Assembly (NCBI GenBank): GCA_902800025.1
Contig: CADCDA010000002.1
Coordinates: 124,001 to 188,000 of the forward strand
DNA length: 64,000 nucleotides
Direction of reading: 5' to 3'
Origin: an uncultured Erysipelotrichaceae bacterium
GTDB lineage: Bacteria; Bacillota_I; Bacilli_A; RFN20; CAG-826
Made by a program: the position numbers and the translations under genes. The notes below the pieces were generated by a model. It was not told where the DNA came from. It searched no databases and worked only from the letters and a program-made list of their open reading frames with translations. Below, piece after piece: positions 17,868 through 27,160 of the stretch. Within the stretch, counting starts at the first letter, position 1. Each line of letters begins with the position of its first letter.

Positions 17868-18543
17868 ACTTCTTCCCCAACTCTTGGAACGAGTAATATC
17901 CATCATCTCCAATAATCAAATGATCGATCATTGGAATCTTGAGTCTTTTGCTTTCTAAAAATAGTTCACTTGTAAAGACGATATCTTCTTTGCTTGGAGA
18001 CGAACTTTTCCCTGGATGATTATGAATCAAATAAAAGTATTTTCCTTGGTTTGAAAACATCTCTCTCCAGACATCTTTATATGAGAAAATCATGTTGTTT
18101 TCAGTTCCAATATAAAGCGTCTTTTCTCGAATAATATTACGTCTACTATTGAGTATGATTAGAATTAAATTTTCTTGAGTGGATGAAGATAGTTTAACTT
18201 TATATTTGTTATACAAATACTCACTACTAACTTCTATTTCTTCATTCTCTTTTTCTTTAAGCGACAAGCGATTATGGAGTTCGAAAATAACCGCTAAAGT
18301 GATGGCCTTTGCTTCCTTAATTCCTTTTAATGACATGAGGTCGCCAAAAGGAACTTTGGAAAGCATAGTTAATCCTTTAAATTCAGATAATAATTCATTA
18401 GAAACCTCAAGAGCGCTTTTACCTTGATAACCCTTAGATATGAGTATCGCTAAAAGCTCAGCATCGCTTAACGTATTAACCCCATATCTAAGGGCTTTTT
18501 CTCGTGGCCTATCTAAAGTAGGGAGTTCCTTTATGATAGCCAT
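17860..18543 (-). CDS. radC: RadC family JAB-domain protein
   Basis: 227 residues, the usual RadC length. N-terminal helix-hairpin-helix-like UPF0758 part (DRPREKALRYGVNTLSDAELLAILI) and a C-terminal JAB/MPN domain with the metal motif HNHPGKSSSPSKEDI (His-x-His, then Ser and Asp) near residues 175-190. RadC was named for DNA repair, but its biochemical role is unsettled. The ATG abuts the stop codon of the upstream 60-codon peptide gene with no spacer, so translation is coupled; the last 8 bases overlap the next gene. Confidence 0.9.
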   Translation of the reverse strand: MAIIKELPTLDRPREKALRYGVNTLSDAELLAILISKGYQGKSALEVSNELLSEFKGLTMLSKVPFGDLMSLKGIKEAKAITLAVIFELHNRLSLKEKENEEIEVSSEYLYNKYKVKLSSSTQENLILIILNSRRNIIREKTLYIGTENNMIFSYKDVWREMFSNQGKYFYLIHNHPGKSSSPSKEDIVFTSELFLESKRLKIPMIDHLIIGDDGYYSFQELGKKYV

Positions 18544-18726
18544 TTAATTCCAAGTGAACTTCCATCCGCCTGGAACTTGTGCGGTTCCTTTTTTGGATAA
18601 GAATAGTTTGTAAACAATTACCGCAAGTACCGCAGTTGCTAATACCGCCATCACTGCAGTTAATGTAATCGCAGCTCCACTAGTTTCGGCGACTAGTTCT
18701 TCTTCTGTCATTAATTCGTATTTCAT
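18544..18726 (-). CDS. 60-residue bacteriocin-like or small membrane peptide
   Basis: Strong AAGGAGG Shine-Dalgarno 8 bases before the ATG. The product has three parts: an acidic, leader-like start MKYELMTEEELVAETSGA (about 1-18), a long hydrophobic helix (about 19-44, Ala/Val/Leu-rich), and a short tail with KKGTAQVPGGWKFTWN. The first part recalls double-glycine type leaders (EEL...SG) of class II bacteriocins, but the cleavage pair here is SG and no dedicated ABC peptidase is near. It may instead be a single-pass membrane peptide. A 5' leader with a 15-bp inverted repeat precedes it, and it is directly joined to radC. I do not recognise a named family. Confidence 0.65.
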   Translation of the reverse strand: MKYELMTEEELVAETSGAAITLTAVMAVLATAVLAVIVYKLFLSKKGTAQVPGGWKFTWN

Positions 18727-18756
18727 TATTTATTCCTCCTTATAATGAATGAGTTA

Positions 18757-18843
18757 ATGAGGGACTATTTCTGAGATAAGAGTGTTAGGGATTTTGATTA
18801 TTGGGATATGTGATATGAAGATGGAAACGAAATAGCCCCTCAT
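18757..18843 (-). promoter_or_regulatory. Structured leader of the 60-residue peptide gene
   Basis: An inverted repeat with 15-base arms (18757-18771 ATGAGGGACTATTTC; 18829-18843 GAAATAGCCCCTCAT), 14 of 15 paired, encloses 57 bases. It lies in the 5' untranslated region about 30 bases upstream of the ATG on the minus strand. Closed-stem geometry suggests a structured RNA element or cis-regulator of unknown class. Confidence 0.5.
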
Positions 18844-18902
18844 ATTAATAAGAGGAAAAAAATTGCGATTTTTTAAAAAAATTTTTCAAAAAGTTTTCAT
18901 GT

Positions 18903-18930
18903 AAAAGAAAAGACCTAATTAATTAGGTCT
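18903..18930 (-). terminator. Terminator of valS
   Basis: Perfect palindrome AGACCTAATTAATTAGGTCT followed on the minus strand by TTTTCTTTT; the valS stop codon overlaps its 5' edge. Confidence 0.9.
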
Positions 18931-21523
18931 AAATCTTTGAAATTTTTTCGAGCAAATCTTTCAAATTGTCTTGGTGAAGCTTAAGTTTGTCTTTTTCGAG
19001 TTCAATCTTTTCTTTCGGCGCTTTGGCGATGAAATTAGGATTTAGAAGCATCTTTTCGCTTCGAGCGATTTCGCTTCTTTCAAACTCGATATCTTTCTCA
19101 AGTTTCTTTTTGATTTCTTCTTTGTTCACTCCACTTGTGATGATGAGCGAACCATAATTATATGAATATAGATCACCACTTAAACTTGTTAAATCATCAA
19201 CGACTTCTACATTTGAGAATGTGAATCTATTAAGATAAATCAAGAAATCATCGCTGACTTTAATCTTTAATGAAATGGAGATTCCAAGTTTTGCGCTTGG
19301 AGATAATTGATTTGTGATTTTATAATTTCTTACTTCTTTAATCATGGAGAATAAGAGTTCAATTTCATCATTTGATGAATCATCTAAGAATTCCTTCTCC
19401 ACTTTTGGATAAGATTCAAGCATTACGCTTTCTAAATGAGATGGAAGATTTTGATATAATTCTTCAGCGATAAATGGAGTATATGGATAAATGAGTAAGA
19501 TAATGGTCTTAAGTGTTTTTAATAATACGGTTCTAGTGACATTACTCGCTAGTTCGTCATCTCCATTTAATTTAACTTTGCTCATCTCAAGGTATTGAGA
19601 ACAGAAATCATCATAAACGAAATTGTATAAGTGCTCACTAGCAGCGTTAAAGTCATACTTCTCCATATTGTTAGTGACGTTATTAATCGTAATCATTAAT
19701 CGATTAAGTAACCAAGTATCAAGCTTTGATAAATTAGACTTATCTAATTTGATTTCCTTAAATCCTTCTGGAATAGCGCTTAAAACATATCGAGCAGAGT
19801 TCCAGATCTTATTAAGATAGTTCGCACTACTTTGGACTTTTTCATCGCTGTAACGCATGTCTTGACCTGGGGTGCTATTGGTTGTTAAGAAATATCTCAA
19901 AGCGTCGACGCCATATTGATCAATAACTTCAATTGGATCAACACCATTGCCGAGTGATTTAGACATTTTTCTTCCAAGTTCGTCTCTAACTAAACCATGG
20001 ATAACAACGTTATCAAAAGGACGCTTTTTAGTCACATTAAGTGATTGGAAGATCATTCTACTGACCCAGAAGAAAATGATGTCGTAGGCGGTCACTAATG
20101 AGCTTGTAGGGAAATATCTCTTTAAGTCTTCAGTGTTATCTGGCCAGCCTAAAGTTGAAAATGGCCATAATCCACTTGAAAACCAAGTATCAAGGACATC
20201 GGTGTCCTGTTCATAGTTTTCAATATCCTTTGGCGCTTCCATCGAGACCACAACTTCTCCAGTTACCTTATGGTAATAAGCAGGAATTCTATGTCCCCAC
20301 CATAATTGACGGGAAATGCACCAGTCTTCAATATTATTCATCCATTGAAGGAATGTATTTTCGAATCTTTGAGGAATGAAGTTAACACGATCTTCGCCTT
20401 CTTGATTCTTAATTGCTTCTTCAGCGAGTGGTTTCATCTTTACAAACCATTGTTTGGATAACATTGGTTCGACAACACAGTTATTTCTTTGAGAATGGCC
20501 GACCGCGTGAACAATCTTTTCTTGTTTGATAAAATCACCACGATCTTTGATGTCTTTTAATAAAACTTCACGGCATTCAAAACGGTCCATGCCTTGATAT
20601 TTTCCACACTTCTCATTCATCGAAGCATCTTTATTAAAGATGATTGGCATATCAAATCCATATTTCTTACCGATGACAAAGTCATTTGGGTCGTGAGCCG
20701 GCGTACATTTCATCGCTCCAGTACCAAAGCCGATTTCAACGTATTCATCTTCAATTAATGGGATTGCTTCTCCATTAGCAGGATTGATGACTTTGATATC
20801 TTTTCCGTGATACTTCGCGTATTTTTCATCTTTAGGATTAATAACGACACAGACATCACCAAACATCGTTTCTGGACGAGTAGTCGCTACTTCTAAATAA
20901 TCATCACTACCGACGATATGATATTTGAAATAATACATATATCCTTCATCGTCTTGGTGAATAACTTCAATATTACTTAAAGCAGTTTGTTGGACTGGGT
21001 CCCAGGAGATGATTCTTTCTCCTTGATAAATAAGGCCCTTATTATATAAATCAACGAACACTTTTCTAACGGCGAGATTTAATCCTTCGTCCAAAGTAAA
21101 TCTTTCTCGACTATAGTCGAGCATAAGACCCATCTTCGCCCATTGTTCGTGAATATTTTCGGCGTATTCAGCTTTCCATTCCCAAGCATATTTTAAGAAT
21201 TCTTCTCGAGAAATCTTAGTAACATCAATTCCTAAAGAGACGAGTTTTTGCATAACTTTAGCTTGGGTTGCAATACCAGCGTGATCCATTCCTGGAAGCC
21301 ATAAAACATCATATCCTTGCATCTTTTTATATCTAGCAATGATATCTTGAATAGTTGTGTTCCAGGCGTGACCTAAATGTAATTTACCAGTAACGTTTGG
21401 TGGAGGAATAACCATTGAAAATGGGTTCTTGCTTTTATCTCCAGCAGTAAAATAACCCTTTGCTTTCCAATTTTCGTATTTTCCTTTTTCTACTTCATTG
21501 GGTGAATATCTTTTATCAAGCAT
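18929..21523 (-). CDS. valS: Valyl-tRNA synthetase
   Basis: 864 residues, full length. Class Ia synthetase. PPNVTGKLHLGHAWN (HIGH motif HLGH at 49-52), the editing domain with TTRPETMFGD and GTGAMKCTPAHDPND, KMSKSLGNG near 517-525, the anticodon-binding helices, and a C-terminal coiled coil (about 795-864, Lys/Glu-rich) typical of bacterial ValRS. The ATG follows a GGAGGA Shine-Dalgarno. Expression is controlled by a T-box leader (21537-21723) behind its own promoter. Confidence 0.97.
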   Translation of the reverse strand: MLDKRYSPNEVEKGKYENWKAKGYFTAGDKSKNPFSMVIPPPNVTGKLHLGHAWNTTIQDIIARYKKMQGYDVLWLPGMDHAGIATQAKVMQKLVSLGIDVTKISREEFLKYAWEWKAEYAENIHEQWAKMGLMLDYSRERFTLDEGLNLAVRKVFVDLYNKGLIYQGERIISWDPVQQTALSNIEVIHQDDEGYMYYFKYHIVGSDDYLEVATTRPETMFGDVCVVINPKDEKYAKYHGKDIKVINPANGEAIPLIEDEYVEIGFGTGAMKCTPAHDPNDFVIGKKYGFDMPIIFNKDASMNEKCGKYQGMDRFECREVLLKDIKDRGDFIKQEKIVHAVGHSQRNNCVVEPMLSKQWFVKMKPLAEEAIKNQEGEDRVNFIPQRFENTFLQWMNNIEDWCISRQLWWGHRIPAYYHKVTGEVVVSMEAPKDIENYEQDTDVLDTWFSSGLWPFSTLGWPDNTEDLKRYFPTSSLVTAYDIIFFWVSRMIFQSLNVTKKRPFDNVVIHGLVRDELGRKMSKSLGNGVDPIEVIDQYGVDALRYFLTTNSTPGQDMRYSDEKVQSSANYLNKIWNSARYVLSAIPEGFKEIKLDKSNLSKLDTWLLNRLMITINNVTNNMEKYDFNAASEHLYNFVYDDFCSQYLEMSKVKLNGDDELASNVTRTVLLKTLKTIILLIYPYTPFIAEELYQNLPSHLESVMLESYPKVEKEFLDDSSNDEIELLFSMIKEVRNYKITNQLSPSAKLGISISLKIKVSDDFLIYLNRFTFSNVEVVDDLTSLSGDLYSYNYGSLIITSGVNKEEIKKKLEKDIEFERSEIARSEKMLLNPNFIAKAPKEKIELEKDKLKLHQDNLKDLLEKISKI

Positions 21524-21536
21524 ATTGAATTCCTCC

Positions 21537-21723
21537 TAAAATAAAACGTCCTTATCTAAGGACGCATTTCACGTGGTACCACCTTAGTTCTCCTAAAATT
21601 TCTTTAAGAGCACTCTTTTATTATTGTTCTCCTTAGCGACCTTCGTTAAGACTTGCTATTAGGCTTCCACCATCCCTAACTCTCTATAAGCAGTAACTTA
21701 ATTACTCCTCTAATTCAACGAAC
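21537..21723 (-). promoter_or_regulatory. T-box riboswitch controlling valS
   Basis: On the minus strand the leader contains the T-box core AAGGTGGTACCACG (around 21571-21585), which pairs with the NCCA end of uncharged tRNA. It is followed by the terminator CGTCC-TTAGATAA-GGACG plus TTTTATTTT (21547-21564), 15 bases before the valS Shine-Dalgarno. Upstream lie a stem I-like segment and GGTGGAAGC. Uncharged tRNA-Val should favour antitermination. I did not resolve the specifier codon with certainty; valine is inferred from the gene. Confidence 0.93.
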
Positions 21724-21729
21724 GAGATA

Positions 21730-21758
21730 ATTATATTAGTAATTATTGACTTTGTAAA
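21730..21758 (-). promoter_or_regulatory. Promoter of valS
   Basis: On the minus strand, TTTACA (21753-21758), exactly 17 bases, TATAAT (21730-21735). The start falls at the 5' end of the T-box leader. Confidence 0.8.
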
Positions 21759-21761
21759 TAA

Positions 21762-21785
21762 AATAAAAGAACGCTTGTAGCGTTC
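21762..21785 (-). terminator. Terminator of the tig-lon-ysxC-lipoprotein transcript
   Basis: GAACGCT-ACA-AGCGTTC followed by TTTTATTTTATTT on the minus strand, 6 bases after the lipoprotein stop. Confidence 0.9.
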
Positions 21786-21790
21786 AATTA

Positions 21791-22765
21791 TTAATAATTC
21801 ATTCCGTTATCTGGCGCTGCCACTAATGTAACAACAACTTTTGCGATTCTCACATTGCCGTTTGTTTTTGTAACACCGGCTGGTTGATTTGAAACAGATA
21901 TAAAGATGGCATCAGAATCAACATTATTAATGTTCACTGTTGAATCATTAATTGATAATGTTCCTTCATCTGCTTCTAGGAATTCTAAGTTAACGGTCTT
22001 AGATGTATCGTAACTAATATCTGGTAAAGAAATACTTTCAATCCAATATCCTAAGGAAACAGTAACTTCTAAATAGCTACCAAAATATAATCTACCTGTT
22101 CCGTTATAGAACGCTGGTGGGTTTGCACTTTCGCCTTGGTGATAGCTAATCGCACAGTAATCTGAATAGAACATGACGTCATCTAATGAATCACCATTAC
22201 TTAATGATGTCACTTTTGACATATCAAATGTTACGATGGTCTTGGTGCCTTCAATTGTTGAGGTAGAAATATCTTCTTCAACTTGTTCTCCGTTGATATC
22301 AATAACAGAGTAAACGCTAACCCATGTTCCTTCGTAATCTGGATTATCGTCATAAATGACGTCGATTTCAATTGCTCCATTCGCGCTGATACATTCATAA
22401 CCGTATTCTTGATCTGGAGTGGTAGGAACTGTCCATTCGTTTTCTCTCATCGAGGCGAGGATCGTTTGAACGCAGTCTCCGCTTAATTGAGCAGAATAAT
22501 ATGGACAATATTCAATTCCACCTAGGACATAGAAATCTTCTTCTGATTCACTATATAAAAGATCATCATCTTTAAATGAATGTAATGGTTCAAGTTTTTC
22601 CACTACGATTTCTCTAATCGTTAGGAAGTCGATTGCTTCTTTTTCAACTTTGCTTGGTGTGTAAGCTTCTGGGCCTGGACCTGGTTCTTGGCCACCGCTA
22701 GATTGATTGCATGCAACTAATGGCAAAGCAACAAATAATAAGGCTGCTAATAAGTTCTTCTTCAT
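21791..22765 (-). CDS. Predicted lipoprotein of unknown function
   Basis: 324 residues. The N-terminus is a lipoprotein signal: basic MKKN, a hydrophobic core, and a lipobox LVAC with the lipidated Cys at 19, then a Gly/Pro/Ser-rich spacer. The mature part is acidic and rich in Tyr, Ser and Asp with beta-strand periodicity, and has a few Cys residues (near 81, 98, 124). I recognise no enzyme motif. It should sit on the outer face of the membrane. It follows ysxC by 18 bases with a good AAGGAGA site and precedes a terminator, so it is the last gene of the tig-lon-ysxC transcript, an unexpected partner for those genes. Confidence 0.75.
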   Translation of the reverse strand: MKKNLLAALLFVALPLVACNQSSGGQEPGPGPEAYTPSKVEKEAIDFLTIREIVVEKLEPLHSFKDDDLLYSESEEDFYVLGGIEYCPYYSAQLSGDCVQTILASMRENEWTVPTTPDQEYGYECISANGAIEIDVIYDDNPDYEGTWVSVYSVIDINGEQVEEDISTSTIEGTKTIVTFDMSKVTSLSNGDSLDDVMFYSDYCAISYHQGESANPPAFYNGTGRLYFGSYLEVTVSLGYWIESISLPDISYDTSKTVNLEFLEADEGTLSINDSTVNINNVDSDAIFISVSNQPAGVTKTNGNVRIAKVVVTLVAAPDNGMNY

Positions 22766-22783
22766 ACTATTCTCCTTTATATA

Positions 22784-23365
22784 TTATTTTATATACTTTT
22801 CAATCTCTTTCTTTAAAACATCAAATGTATGAGTTTTTAATGTTGAAGTGAACACCACTTCTTCTTTTTTAACTCCGATACTCTCTAAAGACACTAAGAG
22901 TTTGTGCTTTTCACTTTGGTTGATTTTGTCGACTTTAGTGAAAGTTAATAGATAGTTATTTCCTTTTGATTTTAAATACTCGACAATCTCTAAGTCATCT
23001 TGATTTAATTCTCTACGAGAATCAAGTAATACGAGCACGAGTTTAAGTCTATTCGCATGGGCAAAATAATCTTCCATCATTTCGCCGAATAACTTATCTA
23101 AATCGAACCCGCCTTTTGCGTAGCCGTATCCAGGAGCGTCAACAAGATATAACTTATCATCGATATTGTAATAGTTAAGTAATCTTGTGTGTCCTGGTTT
23201 ACTACTTGTAAACGCTAAAGCCTTTTTTGTACATAAAGCATTAATTAAAGATGATTTACCAACGTTAGATCGTCCAACGAGCAAAACCTCAGGGAACTGG
23301 CCCTGAGGTGCATCTTTTAGACTAGGCGCACTTTTGACGAATTTTGCGTTAGTAAAATTAATCAT
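22784..23365 (-). CDS. engB: Ribosome biogenesis GTPase YsxC/EngB
   Basis: 193 residues. TRAFAC GTPase needed for 50S assembly. The P-loop GRSNVGKSSLINAL near residue 31, SSKPGHTRLLNYY switch I, DAPGYGYAKGG (G3) near 75, TKVDK (G4) near 142 and STLK (G5) near 172 are all present. It lies two bases behind lon, the classical tig/clpX-lon-ysxC order in Firmicutes. Confidence 0.95.
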   Translation of the reverse strand: MINFTNAKFVKSAPSLKDAPQGQFPEVLLVGRSNVGKSSLINALCTKKALAFTSSKPGHTRLLNYYNIDDKLYLVDAPGYGYAKGGFDLDKLFGEMMEDYFAHANRLKLVLVLLDSRRELNQDDLEIVEYLKSKGNNYLLTFTKVDKINQSEKHKLLVSLESIGVKKEEVVFTSTLKTHTFDVLKKEIEKYIK

Positions 23366-23367
23366 TA

Positions 23368-25695
23368 TTATGCTCCGAAAACGATTTTGTAGGCGTCATC
23401 AACATTACTCATATAATGAATTTTGAGTGCCTTTTTGACTTCTTGAGGAAGCTCATCGACATCTTTCTTATTATCTTTAGGAACGATGATTTCTTTTAAG
23501 CCACTTCTAGTAGCGGCAAGAGATTTCTCTCTTAACCCACCAATAGGAAGAGCGTTACCGCGTAAAGTCACTTCTCCAGTTAAAGCGATATCTGGAGAAA
23601 CAGGTGTTTTACTTAATGCGGAAATAATCGCTAAAGTCATTGCTACTCCAGCGGATGGTCCATCTTTTGGAACTGCTCCTTCTGGAACGTGGACGTGAAT
23701 GTCGTTTTCCATAAAGATTGCTGGATCAATATTGTATTTTGTTGCGTTTGCCTTGACAAAGTCAAGTGCAATGGTCGCACTTTCCTTCATGACATCACCG
23801 AGTTTACCAGTAAGGATAAGTCCACCCTTACCTTTAAAATAAGTAACTTCGATTGGAAGGATATCTCCACCATATTCAGTATAAGCAAGTCCGGTAATAA
23901 CTCCGACTTGTTTTTCTTTTTCTTTTTTAGAGTAATCGAATATTTCGATACCCAAGTATTCTCTAACCTTCTTTTCATCAACTTCGATATGAGTAATTGA
24001 TGGGTCTTTGACAATCGCAACTGCGACTTTTCTTAAGCATGAAGCAATCTTTCTTTCAAGTTCACGAACACCAGCTTCGCGGGTGTAGTAATGCAAAATG
24101 TACTCAATTGCTTTTTCAGTGAAAGTGACATTCTCATCTTTTAAACCATTAAGAGCAACTTGCTTCTTAATAAGGTGTTCAAAGGCGATATGTTTCTTTT
24201 CAATTTCGGTATAACTATTAAGTGGAATTAATTCCAAACGATCTCTAAGAGGTCCTGGGATATTTTCCAAATAGTTCGCGGTACAAATGAATAAAACATC
24301 ACTTAAATCGTATGGTTCTTCAACATAGTTATCGTTAAACATGAAGTTTTGTTCAGGATCTAAAACTTCTAATAACGCACTTGCTGGATCTCCTTTATAG
24401 GAGCTTGCAAGCTTATCGACTTCATCTAAAAGGAATACTGGGTTAGAAACTCCAGCTTTTCTCATTCCTTGAATGATTCTGCCTGGTAAAGAGCCAACAT
24501 ATGTTCTTCTATGTCCTCTGATTTCTGCTTCATCTGAAATACCACCTAAAGAGCATTTAAAGAATTTTCTTCCTAAGGCTCTTGCGATAGATTTACCTAA
24601 TGAAGTTTTACCAGTTCCCGGTGGACCATAGAAACAAAGAATTGGGCTTTTTAAATTACCTGTTAATTTTTTAACAGCAATATATTCAACAATTCTCTTC
24701 TTTGGGTTTTCTAAACCATAATGGTCTTCATTTAAAATGTCTTCGACATTTTGTAAATCATTATTGTCTTCTGTTTTTTGCCACCATGGGATGGACATAA
24801 TGACATCTAAATATGAAAGGATTAAAGCGGCTTCAAGAGAACCTTGAGGCATCATTTCATATTTCTTAATTTCCGCTCTGACCTTGGCTTTAATATTTTC
24901 TGGATAAGGGAACTTATCAAGTTTAGCTAAGATTTGATCTGGGTCATTATTTCCACCAACATCTTCTCCAAGCTCTTTCTTAATAGCTTTTAATTTTTCT
25001 CTTAAGAAATATTCTTTTTGAGATTTTTCGGTGCTTTCTCTGATTGTATCAGAGATATTCTTTTCGATTTCTTCTTTAGTGTTTTCTCCGCTAATAAAAC
25101 CAGTAACAGTTTCGGCTAAATAGATGAAATCGTTTGTTTCAAGTAATTTTTGTTTAGTATCTGTCGAAGCTTCAAAATGTCCTGCCATTGCATAGCAAAG
25201 ATCTAATGCTTGCTTGTTGTCAGAGCACATTTGAATGATATTCTTTGGAAGTCGGGAAATAATTGATGGATATTTCTCTAATTCGTGATTGATGGCAGAA
25301 ACGACTGCTTCGCTACTCTTTTCATCGACTTCGATTGGATTTAGAAGAGTTCCATTAGCGACAAAGCATTTGTCTTCTTCATCAAGCTTGATATTAGATA
25401 ATTCCACTCTATCAATGACTTCGACACGAGTTCTAATTCTTTTATCTCTTTCAGAGATAGACATTACTCTTGCAAGTACACCAATCTTGAACACATCTTG
25501 TTCAGATGGATTTTCAACATCGCTATCCATTTGGCTAGTCACTAAGATCAAGTTATCGGCTTTTTCTTTACTGACTTTAATGGCGTTAATGGAAAATTCT
25601 CTTCCGGCATCGATTAATCTTTGGATGTGCGGAAAAAGAATTAATCCTTTAGTGATGAGAAGTGGCAAGGTTAAAGTTGATGGATTTGATGCCAT
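23368..25695 (-). CDS. lon: ATP-dependent protease Lon (LonA)
   Basis: 775 residues, standard LonA size. N-terminal substrate-binding domain (LLITKGLILFPH opening), a coiled-coil region, AAA+ module with Walker A GPPGTGKTSLGKS near 356 and Walker B VFLLDEVDKL, and a C-terminal Ser-Lys protease domain with PKDGPSAGVAM (catalytic Ser near 680) and the catalytic Lys in the GLREKSLAA region near 722. It degrades misfolded and regulatory cytoplasmic proteins. An AAGGAGG site precedes the ATG. It lies between tig and ysxC in one transcript; no heat-shock operator (CIRCE) was seen. Confidence 0.96.
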   Translation of the reverse strand: MASNPSTLTLPLLITKGLILFPHIQRLIDAGREFSINAIKVSKEKADNLILVTSQMDSDVENPSEQDVFKIGVLARVMSISERDKRIRTRVEVIDRVELSNIKLDEEDKCFVANGTLLNPIEVDEKSSEAVVSAINHELEKYPSIISRLPKNIIQMCSDNKQALDLCYAMAGHFEASTDTKQKLLETNDFIYLAETVTGFISGENTKEEIEKNISDTIRESTEKSQKEYFLREKLKAIKKELGEDVGGNNDPDQILAKLDKFPYPENIKAKVRAEIKKYEMMPQGSLEAALILSYLDVIMSIPWWQKTEDNNDLQNVEDILNEDHYGLENPKKRIVEYIAVKKLTGNLKSPILCFYGPPGTGKTSLGKSIARALGRKFFKCSLGGISDEAEIRGHRRTYVGSLPGRIIQGMRKAGVSNPVFLLDEVDKLASSYKGDPASALLEVLDPEQNFMFNDNYVEEPYDLSDVLFICTANYLENIPGPLRDRLELIPLNSYTEIEKKHIAFEHLIKKQVALNGLKDENVTFTEKAIEYILHYYTREAGVRELERKIASCLRKVAVAIVKDPSITHIEVDEKKVREYLGIEIFDYSKKEKEKQVGVITGLAYTEYGGDILPIEVTYFKGKGGLILTGKLGDVMKESATIALDFVKANATKYNIDPAIFMENDIHVHVPEGAVPKDGPSAGVAMTLAIISALSKTPVSPDIALTGEVTLRGNALPIGGLREKSLAATRSGLKEIIVPKDNKKDVDELPQEVKKALKIHYMSNVDDAYKIVFGA

Positions 25696-25730
25696 AAGCT
25701 TACCTCCTTGTAAAATATAATAATCAAAGA

Positions 25731-27005
25731 TTATTTGTTAAGTTTTAATAATTCTTCTTCGATTCTTGTCATACGAAGATTGTGTTTAAATTGTTCTAAT
25801 TGAGTTGCTAAAGCTTTCTTCACATCTTCGATTTTCATCTTGTATTGTTCAGCGAGTTTAGCATATTCGAATTCGACATCAGCATCGGTTAATTCGAGTT
25901 TTTCGATTTCGCCGATTTTTTCTAAAATGAAGTAATTTGTGATATCTCTTTTTGCGTCATCTTTAAGCTTTGCTTCGAAATCTTCTAACTTTTGACCAAC
26001 GAATTGTAAATATTGTTCAAGAGTTAAACCGGATTGTTGCATTCTGTTTTCCATGTCTTTTTTCATGGATGCAGCTTGATCATCAATCATTTCTTGTGGG
26101 ATTTCAATTTTGCTGCTCTTAGCGATTTCAGCGTATAACTTTTCGAGATATTCTCTCTTTTGTTGATTTTCTTTATTGTTTAAGAGTTCGGTTTTTTTGC
26201 TTTCTTTTAAAGCTTCAACACTTTCAATACCTTCCAAAGCTAAATCTTTAACGAATTCATCGGTTAATTCTGGAAGTTTTCTGGTTTTCACTTCGTGAAC
26301 ATCACATGCGAAGACTGCATCTTTGCCAGCGAGTTCTGGAGTGTATTGTTCTGGGAATTTGACTTTGACGTCACGGTGTTCTTCAGCTTTGACACCGATG
26401 AGTTGATCTTCAAATCCAGGAATGAAGGAACCACTACCTAATTCGAGTTCATAGTTTTGAGCGGTACCGCCTTCAAATGCGACTCCGTCAACTGTGCCTT
26501 TGAAATCCATGACAACTGTGTCGCCTTTTTCAGCGGCGCCTTCTTTTAAGATTAAGGAAGCGTTTTGCTTTCTTAAATCTTCTAAAGCTTCTTCGACTTC
26601 TTTAGCTGTAACTTTTGCTTCTTTCTTACCTAAGTTGAAATCTTTGTATTGTCCGAGTTCCACTTTTGGTGCGGTGGTAACGACGAATTTAACTTCGAGT
26701 TCAGTGTCGCTTAATTTTGTAACATCAACCTTTGGTTGGGCAAATGGTTCAAGTTTACCTTTTGCTAATGCTTCTTTGTAAGCTTCTGGTAATAATGAAT
26801 TAATCGCATCATCTAATAGCTTACCTTGGTCAATGTGCTTCTTAGCTAAAGCGAGAGGAGCGTTGCCTTTTCTAAAGCCATCAATTTGGACTTCTTTAGC
26901 GAGTTTTTTTAAGCTAGCTTCTTGAGCAGCTTTCCATTTCTCTTCTTCGATAGTCACGGTTACTTCAGTGTGACATGCTTCTAATTCTTTAAATGTAAAT
27001 TTCAT
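25731..27005 (-). CDS. tig: Trigger factor
   Basis: 424 residues. A ribosome-associated chaperone and peptidyl-prolyl isomerase. The N-terminal ribosome-binding domain includes the GFRKGNAPLALA loop (consensus GFRxGKxP) near 45. The FKBP domain is about 155-240 (GDTVVMDFKGTVDG and GSGSFIPGFEDQLIG), and the helical C-terminal domain runs to 424. AAGGAGA precedes the ATG. It is the first gene of the tig-lon-ysxC-lipoprotein transcript, with a strong promoter at 27044-27072. Confidence 0.95.
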   Translation of the reverse strand: MKFTFKELEACHTEVTVTIEEEKWKAAQEASLKKLAKEVQIDGFRKGNAPLALAKKHIDQGKLLDDAINSLLPEAYKEALAKGKLEPFAQPKVDVTKLSDTELEVKFVVTTAPKVELGQYKDFNLGKKEAKVTAKEVEEALEDLRKQNASLILKEGAAEKGDTVVMDFKGTVDGVAFEGGTAQNYELELGSGSFIPGFEDQLIGVKAEEHRDVKVKFPEQYTPELAGKDAVFACDVHEVKTRKLPELTDEFVKDLALEGIESVEALKESKKTELLNNKENQQKREYLEKLYAEIAKSSKIEIPQEMIDDQAASMKKDMENRMQQSGLTLEQYLQFVGQKLEDFEAKLKDDAKRDITNYFILEKIGEIEKLELTDADVEFEYAKLAEQYKMKIEDVKKALATQLEQFKHNLRMTRIEEELLKLNK

Positions 27006-27043
27006 GAGAATTCTCCTTATAATTATCTAATCATGCGAGAAAA

Positions 27044-27072
27044 ATTATAAATTAAATTATAATTTAAGGCAA
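27044..27072 (-). promoter_or_regulatory. Promoter of tig
   Basis: On the minus strand, TTGCCT (27067-27072), 17 bases, TATAAT (27044-27049), followed by a leader of about 30 bases and the tig Shine-Dalgarno. Confidence 0.75.
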
Positions 27073-27132
27073 TTGAAATGCTTTAAAACTTCAAATATTT
27101 CATTTTTATTTCCTAAAAATGGTCAATTATAA

Positions 27133-27160
27133 AGAAAAACGATATCTATTAGACATCGTT
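27133..27160 (-). terminator. Terminator of the rarA-TPR transcript
   Basis: AACGATGTCT-AAT-AGATATCGTT followed by T-rich sequence on the minus strand; the TPR gene stop codon is in the 5' arm. Confidence 0.85.
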
